64,000 bases of DNA from Prolixibacteraceae bacterium (GTDB lineage: Bacteria > Bacteroidota > Bacteroidia > Bacteroidales > Prolixibacteraceae), in assembly GCA_028683385.1 (NCBI GenBank), contig JAQUIJ010000024.1:1-64000 (forward strand). The letters run 5' to 3'. The position numbers and the translations under genes were made by a program. The notes beneath the pieces are model-generated. The model saw only the letters and a list, made by a program, of their open reading frames with translations, had not been told where the DNA came from and searched no databases. Positions within the stretch are counted from its first letter, which is position 1, and every line of letters starts with the position of its first letter. Positions 8,598 to 16,748 of the stretch are shown in pieces.

Positions 8598-8646
8598 AAC
8601 CCCAATTGAATCCGCGAGGGGCATCACGAATTTCAATTGAGGTTTT
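8598..8646 (-). terminator. Terminator of the ParB-methyltransferase gene
   Basis: Inverted repeat AAACCCCAATTGAA / TTCAATTGAGGTTT, 13 pairs with one mismatch and a 21-nt loop. Read on the minus strand it is followed by TTTACTTTTTT. It lies about 140 bp after the stop of the gene at 8783-10435. Confidence 0.6.
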
Positions 8647-8782
8647 TAAATTTTTTTAATGTGATATATGTTTGCCCCATCACTTTAATATAATATAAGG
8701 TTAAAACGGAAATAAGTAAATAGTAAATTCTATGGTAACAGATATTCTTTAACCAAATACCTGTTCCCGAATGAATAAACAG

Positions 8783-10435
8783 TTAGGCAGCTTTATCTAA
8801 ATCAATATTTTGGTCAAATTCCTTTTGGGCTTCAGTCAATATCCGTTTAGCGGTTGCAATATTTTCTTCGTACAACTCAACCCCAACGAATTTGAAGCCC
8901 ATTTTTAGAGCTGTCACGCCACAACTACCTGAACCCATAAAAGGATCCATCACTACTGTATTTTCACTTTTGGGACAGGAAATAGCCAATGGGATCAAAG
9001 GTAGATCCATTGAAAAAGTTGCTGGATGTTTAGATTCACCTTCAATGTGTTTCGTCCGATTTTGGTGAATACGAAGACTGATGATGTTTATAGCTTCATC
9101 GGGATTGATGAAATTTCTGAGAGTCCCAAACTGATTTGGGATATGGTAACTTTGACATTTCACACCACGTTCCTTACATCCCTTAGAGACCTTCATTTTC
9201 TTTTCCACATTTGTCCGAATAGGATCGAAATAGTAATTTTTTGTTTTTGAGAAATGAAGGATAACTTCATACGCAGGATTCAATCGACGAACATTGTTAC
9301 GTAATGGTTTTGCAACTGGCTTTTCCCAAATAATCTTGTCAACCAACCGAACTCCACGAGACATTAGTTCAACAGTTAATCTGTCAATAATACCAAGACA
9401 TTGAAAATCCTGATGTGTTTCACCAATATTGATGAACATAGAACCTGAATCTTTCAACCGAGCGAAACACTTCATTAAAATGTCAGAAAGACGTTTTACA
9501 TACAAATCCGGTGTTTTTTCCCAACCCAATTCATTTGGATCGTTACCATATTTCACCAACTGATAGTATGGTGGTGAAGTGAAGATGGTATCCACCAGAA
9601 GATCTTCAGGTAATTCAATGGTTTCGATGTTCCCCCGGATTATCCTGAAGTTTTCGGCTTTCGGTTTTCGAAGGTCAATGACAGTCGGTTGAACTTGTTT
9701 TTTTGCCTTGTAGTCGGCAGCCAAGGCTTTGGCCTTTTCCTTGTCGTAAGAACCCTTCAGAAAATCTTTGATAATACATGATTCCTGTTCCATCTCTTCA
9801 TTAATTTCACCTGATTTGATCAGGTTAATTGCTTCAATGGCACGGGCTGGTTTGACTTCATTTTTAAGAACGCGGTCAGAAAGGGATAAACCAGTTCCAT
9901 TTTCCTTTTCCCATCGAAGGATGTTTTCGATATTGAAAACGTTATTACGTGCCCAACCTTTACCACCCATGAGAGCTGAAACCAAAGCGACACGCTTTTC
10001 TTTATCTCTCAATGGATTTGGGGTTTTTTCATCAATCCGAAGTAAAGTACGAATTTCGTTCTTCTTTTCACCATCGGTCTTTTCCTTGCGGATGTGGTGG
10101 TGAATAATGAAATCGGCAAAAGAAGTCTGTTCAGTTGGTTCAAACGGGGAGATAATTGCGGCAATTTCGTTTAAATTTAAACGTTTCATTGCCATTAGCC
10201 TTAATACCCCATCAATAATGACGTATTTGTCAGCTTCTTTAATAACGATAATTGGTTCCTTCTGACCCACTTCAGAAATACTTTCCATAAGGGCTTTGAT
10301 TTCGGCCTCATGGTTTGTGTAGTCGTACAGCTTGTTAGTTACTTCGGAAATAACTACATCTTCGAGTTTAACCTGGTGAATGTTTTTCCCTGTTTTAAAT
10401 TGGGAATCTACCTGTGTGCAATTTGATTTTTTCAT
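8783..10435 (-). CDS. ParB-like N-terminal domain fused to a beta-class DNA methyltransferase
   Basis: 550 aa. Residues of about 20-110 form a ParB/Srx-like domain (EVGQKEPIIVI ... YVIIDGVLRLMAMKRL). The C-terminal half is a site-specific methyltransferase: catalytic motif IV TSPPYYQLVKYG at 286, then the SAM-binding motif DPFMGSGSCG near 497. The IV-before-I order marks class beta, and TSPPY suits N4-cytosine or N6-adenine modification. Such fusions are frequent on phages and plasmids as solitary methylases, probably for anti-restriction. No cognate nuclease lies beside it. A CGTTTA-N4-TAAACG palindrome is embedded at 10168-10183, encoding RLNLNE. Recognition sequence unknown. Confidence 0.85.
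   Translation of the reverse strand: MKKSNCTQVDSQFKTGKNIHQVKLEDVVISEVTNKLYDYTNHEAEIKALMESISEVGQKEPIIVIKEADKYVIIDGVLRLMAMKRLNLNEIAAIISPFEPTEQTSFADFIIHHHIRKEKTDGEKKNEIRTLLRIDEKTPNPLRDKEKRVALVSALMGGKGWARNNVFNIENILRWEKENGTGLSLSDRVLKNEVKPARAIEAINLIKSGEINEEMEQESCIIKDFLKGSYDKEKAKALAADYKAKKQVQPTVIDLRKPKAENFRIIRGNIETIELPEDLLVDTIFTSPPYYQLVKYGNDPNELGWEKTPDLYVKRLSDILMKCFARLKDSGSMFINIGETHQDFQCLGIIDRLTVELMSRGVRLVDKIIWEKPVAKPLRNNVRRLNPAYEVILHFSKTKNYYFDPIRTNVEKKMKVSKGCKERGVKCQSYHIPNQFGTLRNFINPDEAINIISLRIHQNRTKHIEGESKHPATFSMDLPLIPLAISCPKSENTVVMDPFMGSGSCGVTALKMGFKFVGVELYEENIATAKRILTEAQKEFDQNIDLDKAA
10168..10183. repeat. Palindrome CGTTTA-AATT-TAAACG inside the ParB-methyltransferase gene
   Basis: A perfect 16-bp palindrome that encodes R-L-N-L-N on the coding (minus) strand and continues into GAA (E). 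The same palindrome encodes the same peptide at 20706-20721 in another gene. Confidence 0.7.
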
Positions 10436-10558
10436 GTTGAATAATTTTTAGAATTAAATTCAACACGAAGGTTCGGAGAATTAATATGATTATGTTTAAT
10501 AAGTAAACTTACAATATTTGATGTAAGTTTCGGTATAAGTTCGTAAGGTTACGAAATC

Positions 10559-11632
10559 TTATAATGGAAGTTTAAATGTCAGATATTCAACAGGTAATAG
10601 TATTTTATAAATGTTGTAATTAGATTCACGAAAATTATTGATTACATAGAATTCTGATAGAATTTTGTCCAGTTCTTTTATCAAATACTTATTTGTTTCA
10701 GTTCTTACTTTTGGAAATGTAGAGCCGGGGACATTCTGTGGAATACATAAATTGTCAACGGGATCTAACTTCCCAGTAATTCTGACGGCTTTGTATATTT
10801 TGATTAGTCTTTGCTTGTTCTCTCGTTCATCTAAAGAGTCAACTCTTACACCATTTTTCACTCCATCTATGTTAGACAAATAAAAAATGAATAGCGTTTT
10901 AAGCATAGCTTGCAATTTAATCTCTTTTTTCCCAATTGTAACCACACCATTCTCATTTACAACTGTTGGTAAGGGTTCAACGGCTTTTAGAATCAAATCG
11001 AAGTTCATCAATCCATCTCTTATTTTTTGAATGGTTGAAATGATTTGCAACAATATGACTTTACTTACATTCTTGTTTATAGCCCTTTGTTGGCATGAAA
11101 CACAAATATAAGCACTCCTTAGTTTTGAAATTACTTCCATTTTGTTCCCGCACATGTCATTAATACATCCGATGGAAGTATGATGAACATTTGGATCAGA
11201 AATAGCATTATCGTGTTCTATTCCAACCAATAACTGGAAGATGTTTTCTATAATTTGGTAGGCAATTCCGTATTTTGAATCACTATCGGTAATGTATTCC
11301 CATCCACGGGTATCTACAAATATATTTTTACCAGAAGCACCACTAAACCAGTTTAAATCATGCCTTATAGGTGAAAGAACAGCTAAAATATCCTCCTTCG
11401 GAATTGATTTAATTACCTTGTATTTATTGGCAATTTTGAAAAAATCCTGAAAAGAAAGTGATTTTATCTTTTCGAAATTTTCAAACTTGTCATCTATCAA
11501 CATTAGTTGTTCAGGAGTTATTGGTTCACAGGATGAATAACTGATTTCACCGTTAACCTCGCTTAGTAATGAAACGACTTGCTCAATATTTTCTTTTGAA
11601 TATCCCGGAATTGAGGTAATATGAACTTTCAT
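10559..11632 (-). CDS. Uncharacterised protein with a C4 zinc-binding motif
   Basis: 357 aa, not assigned to a named family. The middle has a conserved-looking core, DLNWFSGASGKNIFVDTRGW ... YGIAYQIIENIFQLL. A zinc-ribbon-like CINDMC ... YICVSC follows (about 175-200), interrupted by KLRSA. The C-terminus is helical with a winged-helix-like feel. I recall unnamed Bacteroidota proteins of the form NIFVHT..WE then C..FC..K..I..KLR.A.IC..C, but no function. It starts 59 bp from a perfect copy of the element A palindrome, a candidate operator. A cargo effector or regulator is possible. Confidence 0.6.
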   Translation of the reverse strand: MKVHITSIPGYSKENIEQVVSLLSEVNGEISYSSCEPITPEQLMLIDDKFENFEKIKSLSFQDFFKIANKYKVIKSIPKEDILAVLSPIRHDLNWFSGASGKNIFVDTRGWEYITDSDSKYGIAYQIIENIFQLLVGIEHDNAISDPNVHHTSIGCINDMCGNKMEVISKLRSAYICVSCQQRAINKNVSKVILLQIISTIQKIRDGLMNFDLILKAVEPLPTVVNENGVVTIGKKEIKLQAMLKTLFIFYLSNIDGVKNGVRVDSLDERENKQRLIKIYKAVRITGKLDPVDNLCIPQNVPGSTFPKVRTETNKYLIKELDKILSEFYVINNFRESNYNIYKILLPVEYLTFKLPL

Positions 11633-11690
11633 AAATAAAAGTCTTGGTTTTCACCAAAAGTATTTATTACCGGAGAAATCAGCAATAATT

Positions 11691-11706
11691 CGTTTAAAAA
11701 TAAACG
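11691..11706. promoter_or_regulatory. Palindrome CGTTTA-AAAA-TAAACG upstream of the zinc-motif gene
   Basis: Perfect 16-bp palindrome of the element A family, 59 bp before the start codon at 11632. Its position fits an operator. On the minus strand it continues as AAACGAATTAT, like the copy at 20268. Confidence 0.55.
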
Positions 11707-11968
11707 ATTCGTATTTGAATGGAATTTCTTCAGAATTTAATCTCATTTGTCGGGGAACAGGACTAGGTTGATCTTAGCGATATTCACGACTAAATTGTGG
11801 ATCTATTCATTCCGGCACGGATAATTATGAATTTGCTTGGTCGTGGAAAGACCGAATAGAATCGACCCTTTCGTGAAAATCGACCATTTTTTTTTGAAAA
11901 AAGCAATAAATTATATTCCGATTTACATTTAAATTTCATATTCAAGATATTTATTTATAAACGCTTAT

Positions 11969-12121
11969 ATGAAAACAGAAACACAAAAACCGGAAGAACA
12001 AATCAATACTTTTGAAGTAAAAAGTGATGAAGAAAAACTAAGGGAGATCATTAAAAAATATTCGCGCCAAACAAAAATCTACCCCCCAATGGAATGGTGG
12101 GAGTTTGTTGGTCAAGATTGA
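11969..12121 (+). CDS. Small hypothetical protein, 50 aa
   Basis: The ORF starts ATG 11969 and ends TGA 12121. The product is acidic at first (MKTETQKPEEQINTFEVK), then basic, and ends YPPMEWWEFVGQD. It is one of few plus-strand genes in element A and is followed by a strong plus-strand terminator at 12304. No family recognised. The tidy hairpin and the start after an A-rich leader favour a real gene. Confidence 0.45.
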   Translation: MKTETQKPEEQINTFEVKSDEEKLREIIKKYSRQTKIYPPMEWWEFVGQD

Positions 12122-12303
12122 TTAGAAAAAAGTTCAAATTTATACTAATCATCGCAGTTTTTTAAAAAGGAATTTGGGAGATTTGTTTGTGTGTTAAGCT
12201 GCTAATGCAAAAAAAGTGCATAAAAATTTGATTTTCACGATGTATGTATGTATGTTTGTATTGTATCTGAACTGAAGCTCGTCTTCATAGTAGGATGCCC
12301 CCG

Positions 12304-12325
12304 GGTAGCTTAGCTACCTTTTTTT
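12304..12325 (+). terminator. Rho-independent terminator on the plus strand
   Basis: GGTAGC-TTA-GCTACC hairpin followed by seven T. It ends the plus-strand transcription unit of the 50-aa gene and meets the end of the DUF3800 gene (12324). It is preceded by CCCCCGGGTAGC (12298-12309), a GC-rich 12-mer also found in element B at 30855-30866. Confidence 0.75.
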
Positions 12326-13085
12326 ATATCCATACAATCCCATCCTTTGTTTTACTAACCTTATCCAGCAACACATTCGTTAATCTTGTATAGTGCTTTG
12401 TGCCAGCCTTTTTCTTAATGTAATCGTTCGGTTCAACCAGTTGACGACAAAAATAGGCCACTACATCATTCATTTGATGTATCATTGAGTTTTTTGAATC
12501 CCTGAAAATTGGATCTTCAATCACATATTCAAGTTTAATATTTCTGAAATCGCCTTGATACAGGTCTCTTCTATTTGGAATAGGGTTGTAATGTCGCATC
12601 CGGCGAACCAGTTTGCGTAATTTTTCACCTTCAGTATTATCTGAAAGTACTATTCCACGGTCATCGGGATTTTGTGGCCCCGGAAAATTCTTACTCCGAA
12701 TTGTATTTTCAAACCTTGTAAGTAAAGTATTCCAAGCCAATTCGAAAATGTCATCTTTCCGGTTGTTTTTGTCGATAACAACCGAATAGATACTCAGATC
12801 GTTTTGATGATTTAGCCAATCGACACACTTTTTTAATATGTCTATTCGGTCGTTCCTTTTTATCCTGATTAATTCACCCGGTTTATTGATAAAGGCAGTA
12901 CAATGTATTTCATCACGCAGTTTTAATCCTTTTGTATCGCGTAATAACTTTCTAAATGAAACCAATTCTGTTAGTGTCTGTTTCCAACGTAATTCGTGAA
13001 TAACAATGGCAGATAAAACAAAATATCTGGTAGGACTATTTTCCAATCCAGTATCACCGCTTTCATCAACATACATCAAATACAT
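12324..13085 (-). CDS. DUF3800 domain-containing protein
   Basis: 253 aa. The N-terminal MYVDESGDTG with a following YFVLSAIVIH strand is the hallmark of DUF3800, predicted to have an RNase H-like fold. Further acidic residues occur in SVVIDKNN and GIVLSDNTEG. Family members are common in mobile elements and defence islands and may be nucleases; no member's role can be assigned here. Last gene of the minus-strand run that begins with the nuclease-helicase, 31 bp after the methyltransferase C-terminal part. Confidence 0.8.
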   Translation of the reverse strand: MYLMYVDESGDTGLENSPTRYFVLSAIVIHELRWKQTLTELVSFRKLLRDTKGLKLRDEIHCTAFINKPGELIRIKRNDRIDILKKCVDWLNHQNDLSIYSVVIDKNNRKDDIFELAWNTLLTRFENTIRSKNFPGPQNPDDRGIVLSDNTEGEKLRKLVRRMRHYNPIPNRRDLYQGDFRNIKLEYVIEDPIFRDSKNSMIHQMNDVVAYFCRQLVEPNDYIKKKAGTKHYTRLTNVLLDKVSKTKDGIVWI

Positions 13086-13116
13086 AAGAATCGTGTTTAA
13101 TTAACTTTAATCGATG

Positions 13117-14601
13117 CTAATTTATTTCCAACGCCGCATACTCTTCCACACTCAACCAAAAATCCGGATCAATAACAAGTACTTCTTCATAGGTTAATTC
13201 ATATAGTTTGAAAACGATTTCGTCAACATACTTTTGCAATTTATTTTCAAAATTTTCAGTTTTATTAGAAATTAACCTTTCGACAATCGTTTCAATTTTT
13301 AATTGAGTCGTTATTCTTGTTGGGATTATTATCGGTAAATTATTTAATCGTTCTATCTTGACTTGAGGAAATAATCTACCTGATTCTAACGACTCAGTTC
13401 TATAATACCAGTCTATTAGTTTTGAGTTTAGAATACCCAAGATTAGATAAAGGGAGATTTTATCTTTAAATTCATGCCTGATTAATGTGGAGTGAACAGA
13501 ATTTTTTACAAAATATTTACGCAAATCTATCGTGCCAATTATTGTATCAGCCGTTTGTCTTGTAACTATTTTATCATGAATAAAAAAATTAAATTTCTTT
13601 ATGATTCTCCCAGTAAATGAATCACCACTTAATTCAATTTTTCTTCTTAATTTTTCTACAAATTCTACATTATAATAAATGTAATCACCTTTCCAATTTA
13701 TATCAGAGTACTTTGAAAAACACTTTCCATCGATAATTCTTTTTGAATCATCATCAATTACTTCTTGGGTAATCATAGCATTTTTTATTTCTTGACTGCC
13801 AGGATTAATACCGTCATATACGTCGCAGTAGTTGCTTAATTTAGTGGATATACACTTTAATTTATCTAAAATAATATCAGCGTTTGTTTCATTTGAATTA
13901 TAAACTAATTTGAGGGAAGTGTCTTTAATTACTCTATTTAAATCAATTTCATTTTGACTATATTGCTGATTATCTTTGAATGAACGGAAGTGGAAAGAAG
14001 CTGTTTTTTTTGATTTTGTATATTGAAGAATAACAGATTTACCAACTTCAGCATTCTCAAAAACATTTTCACTAAAATGAGAAATGGCATCTATTCCGGA
14101 ATGTTTTAATATGTATTCTCTTAATTTTTTAAATGCTGGTAGGTTTAGAGAAGAATCTGGGATAATAAATGAATTTACTCCATTTTTACTCGATAGAATC
14201 AACCCCTTCTCCAAGAATAAAGCGAAAAGATTAATTTTAAAATCAGCTGTGTAATATAACTGATATTTTGAAAGAATTGATTTGTGAGTATTTGTTGACT
14301 TAACAATGCCATAAGGAGGATTGCCAATGACCACATCAAATCCCTCTTTAATATCAAACATCCATTCAGGATCGAAAAATGGTGATGATTCGTTTTGGTC
14401 GTAAGGATCCCAACTTGCTAATTGACGGGCTGTTTGGTTTTCCCATCCATCGTTTATTAAAAGTTCAGCGATCAAGTTTCTTATTTCTTTATCCTGTTCA
14501 CGAAGTTTACGCTTTGTCGCTGGCACCTTTGCACTAAACAACTTGTGACGTACCTTCTTTAATCCGGCTTCTAATTTTTTGATCTCCTGATTCTCAAACA
14601 A
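13117..14601 (-). CDS. Eco57I-type DNA methyltransferase, C-terminal part (frameshifted from 14634-16745)
   Basis: 494 codons with only a TTG at the beginning. The frame opens inside a linker (LNLFENQEIKKLEAGLKKVR) that normally continues directly from the upstream ORF. The catalytic NPPY motif is here: DVVIGNPPYGIV at about residue 90. The usual Eco57I features follow (FALFLEKGLILSSKNGVNSFIIPDS), then a C-terminal target-recognition-like region (CDVYDGINPG ... LESGRLFPQVKIERLNNLPII). The SAM-binding motif is on the other ORF, so neither part alone should methylate. Restoring one base near 14651-14655 fuses both into one protein of about 1,208 aa, close to full-length family members. Confidence 0.8.
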   Translation of the reverse strand: MFENQEIKKLEAGLKKVRHKLFSAKVPATKRKLREQDKEIRNLIAELLINDGWENQTARQLASWDPYDQNESSPFFDPEWMFDIKEGFDVVIGNPPYGIVKSTNTHKSILSKYQLYYTADFKINLFALFLEKGLILSSKNGVNSFIIPDSSLNLPAFKKLREYILKHSGIDAISHFSENVFENAEVGKSVILQYTKSKKTASFHFRSFKDNQQYSQNEIDLNRVIKDTSLKLVYNSNETNADIILDKLKCISTKLSNYCDVYDGINPGSQEIKNAMITQEVIDDDSKRIIDGKCFSKYSDINWKGDYIYYNVEFVEKLRRKIELSGDSFTGRIIKKFNFFIHDKIVTRQTADTIIGTIDLRKYFVKNSVHSTLIRHEFKDKISLYLILGILNSKLIDWYYRTESLESGRLFPQVKIERLNNLPIIIPTRITTQLKIETIVERLISNKTENFENKLQKYVDEIVFKLYELTYEEVLVIDPDFWLSVEEYAALEIN

Positions 14602-14633
14602 GTTTAATTGAGCCTTTGGTTTTTCGATACCAA

Positions 14634-16745
14634 TTAAGGTGTTGGCTGATAAAACTTGGTTTCAAGGTTTGGTAAGGGTCGGATTCCAAAATTATCCTTG
14701 TCTTTATCAATCTTTTGGTCAACAATTAACGAAATGAAGAACCGGAGTTTCGAAATTTGGGTAGCGATGGATTGAATGTCAACACCGTAAATACAGTTTT
14801 CGATCAGGTAAAGTTTACGTCCATAATCCAGTTCATTGTTTTCAAAAGAATCTTCAATATCTTTTATTTGTGCTTTCAAATCTTTTATACTTTGTTCCCT
14901 GAACTGAACATCATCAATCTCTTCCAGGTTTTCAATGGCTTTATTTACCCGTTCAATTTGCCGCTGTTCCCATTCGGTGTTTTTAGGGTCAATTTTGTGA
15001 AGCACATGAACCATTTTTTGCAAAATACCCATTGGGAAAGCTCCTGAACCACAGGCCGGATCAAGAATTGTGCATTCGTCTAATGCTTTGATTAACTTTT
15101 TCTGAATATCAGGATTGTCCTGATACGGATTAATGGAATCGTAGGAAAGGAGTTGGTGTAAATCCTGATCCAATTGCTCTTCCGCAGGAATCTCGTCTTT
15201 CAACGAATTTTTCAGGTAAGCAATCAAACTTTCATCCACCATGTAATTCACAATTTCACGGGGCGTATAAAATGAACCCGTTTGTTTCCGTGCCGTGGTT
15301 TTGGTTTCCGGATTGTAGCTGGCTAACAAGTTTTCGAAAACTTTACCTAACAATTCAGGGTCAAGGGCAACGTCTTCTTCAATCGGTGTGTTTTCGGTAA
15401 TGGTAAATTTATACGATTGTAATATTTCAAGTAATCCTCTGGTTTTCGCATTTTTATAAACCTTGTTCCCAAAGTCATCGCTTAAATCAACATCTTCGTC
15501 CACATCAAAAAACAAATAGTCTGGCACAACCAACAGATTATCGTCACGATCAGAGAATCCATCATTATAAATAATTATATCACCACCTTGTTTCCCTTTT
15601 ATGGTTTGATGTGGTTTGTCTAAGCATTCAAAAAGACCGCCATTCATAAAAGGCACAATCTCTTCCATGAGTTGCACAAAGTAATCAGGATCTTTAAAAT
15701 ACGATTTGTAACGCATCAGGTTTGTTACATTCTGGTGCTGTCCATCGCCACGGAAAGCACGTTTACCCATTTCCTGATTCAATGTTGCGAAAAACAGGTT
15801 TTGCAAAATAGCCCGGTAATAGGGACTATTTTGTTTCCCCGTAGCAAAAATACCCTGTGGCTTCTGTGGTGTAAAGTCCTTAATCAACTTATTGGCAATG
15901 AAGTTTTTATCAAAAAGTTGTTCGGGAATTAGTTTCTTTTCTTTGATAAACCAGATAAACAGGATTCGTGTTAGTAATCGAATGACATTCTTTCCTTTGT
16001 GTTCTTTTACCGCTTCATCGAACTTTTCATTGGTCTCAAAGTCGAAACGATTTGGAGCATTTGGATAGGTAACTTCTTTAATTGCCCAAAAATACCAGTT
16101 TTGTAACTCATTGTAAAACTTCTTATTCAGGATTGAAACACTAAAAACCTCCTGCCAATATTTGTATAAGGAAGCAAATGAATCAACAACATTTTTACCT
16201 GAAGTTGGGATTTCTAATTCTTTCAAAATTTCAAGATGCCCACGGTGAGGATTCTGAATATTCACGTCACGTAAAACAGAAACTTTTCCAGCTTTTTCAC
16301 CTTCACGCCAACCTTGTTTGTATTTGATTCGTTCGGTATTGGCAAATGCAATTTGTCCATCGTATTTAAAAATGACAACTACCGGAGTGAAATGAAATTC
16401 ACGGTTAAACGCCCGTGAAATTTCGGCTAACTGACCACGTGTAGGCAACAAACCATTTTCCCTTTTTTTAAGTTCCACCCCAAAAATTAGAATTCCATCG
16501 TAATCAGCATGAATACTTGAGACTTCAGGACTTTTATTTCCGGCAAATGCGGCATCATCAATCATCCCCACGAAATAAACGTCATTCATCAACTGAAATG
16601 CTTCAGTTTCACGGTAAGTTGACGATAATATTTCAAGTGGTGCAATAGGTTCACTTGCAATGTAATTTACCGGTACTCTTAGGTCGGCAAAGAATGATTT
16701 TAAGGCAGTTAAAAAATCTGATTGATTGAAGGTGGATAAGTTCAT
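14634..16745 (-). CDS. Eco57I-type DNA methyltransferase, N-terminal part (frameshifted)
   Basis: 703 aa. An N-terminal region of about 480 aa of the type IIG/ISP-like kind precedes GSFYTPREIVNYMVDES and the SAM-binding motif LDPACGSGAFPMGIL (about 570). It ends NLETKFYQPTP and stops, where family members continue KFVxANTLIG. On the minus strand, adding one base after AAGTTT restores that reading into the ORF at 13117-14601. It starts 3 bp after the stop of the nuclease-helicase, so the two are translationally linked. The pair probably forms an R-M-like unit. The lesion may be real inactivation, phase variation or a sequencing error. Confidence 0.85.
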   Translation of the reverse strand: MNLSTFNQSDFLTALKSFFADLRVPVNYIASEPIAPLEILSSTYRETEAFQLMNDVYFVGMIDDAAFAGNKSPEVSSIHADYDGILIFGVELKKRENGLLPTRGQLAEISRAFNREFHFTPVVVIFKYDGQIAFANTERIKYKQGWREGEKAGKVSVLRDVNIQNPHRGHLEILKELEIPTSGKNVVDSFASLYKYWQEVFSVSILNKKFYNELQNWYFWAIKEVTYPNAPNRFDFETNEKFDEAVKEHKGKNVIRLLTRILFIWFIKEKKLIPEQLFDKNFIANKLIKDFTPQKPQGIFATGKQNSPYYRAILQNLFFATLNQEMGKRAFRGDGQHQNVTNLMRYKSYFKDPDYFVQLMEEIVPFMNGGLFECLDKPHQTIKGKQGGDIIIYNDGFSDRDDNLLVVPDYLFFDVDEDVDLSDDFGNKVYKNAKTRGLLEILQSYKFTITENTPIEEDVALDPELLGKVFENLLASYNPETKTTARKQTGSFYTPREIVNYMVDESLIAYLKNSLKDEIPAEEQLDQDLHQLLSYDSINPYQDNPDIQKKLIKALDECTILDPACGSGAFPMGILQKMVHVLHKIDPKNTEWEQRQIERVNKAIENLEEIDDVQFREQSIKDLKAQIKDIEDSFENNELDYGRKLYLIENCIYGVDIQSIATQISKLRFFISLIVDQKIDKDKDNFGIRPLPNLETKFYQPTP

Positions 16746-16748
16746 GTT

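Noticed and set aside
12240-12265. TGTA microsatellite-like run
   Set aside because: Only a few imperfect units in non-coding DNA; no sign of a phase-variable gene attached.
14634-14660. Programmed -1 ribosomal frameshift in the methyltransferase
   Set aside because: The local sequence (AAG TTT TAT) does not form a standard X-XXY-YYZ slippery heptamer in the zero frame; a plain deletion is simpler.
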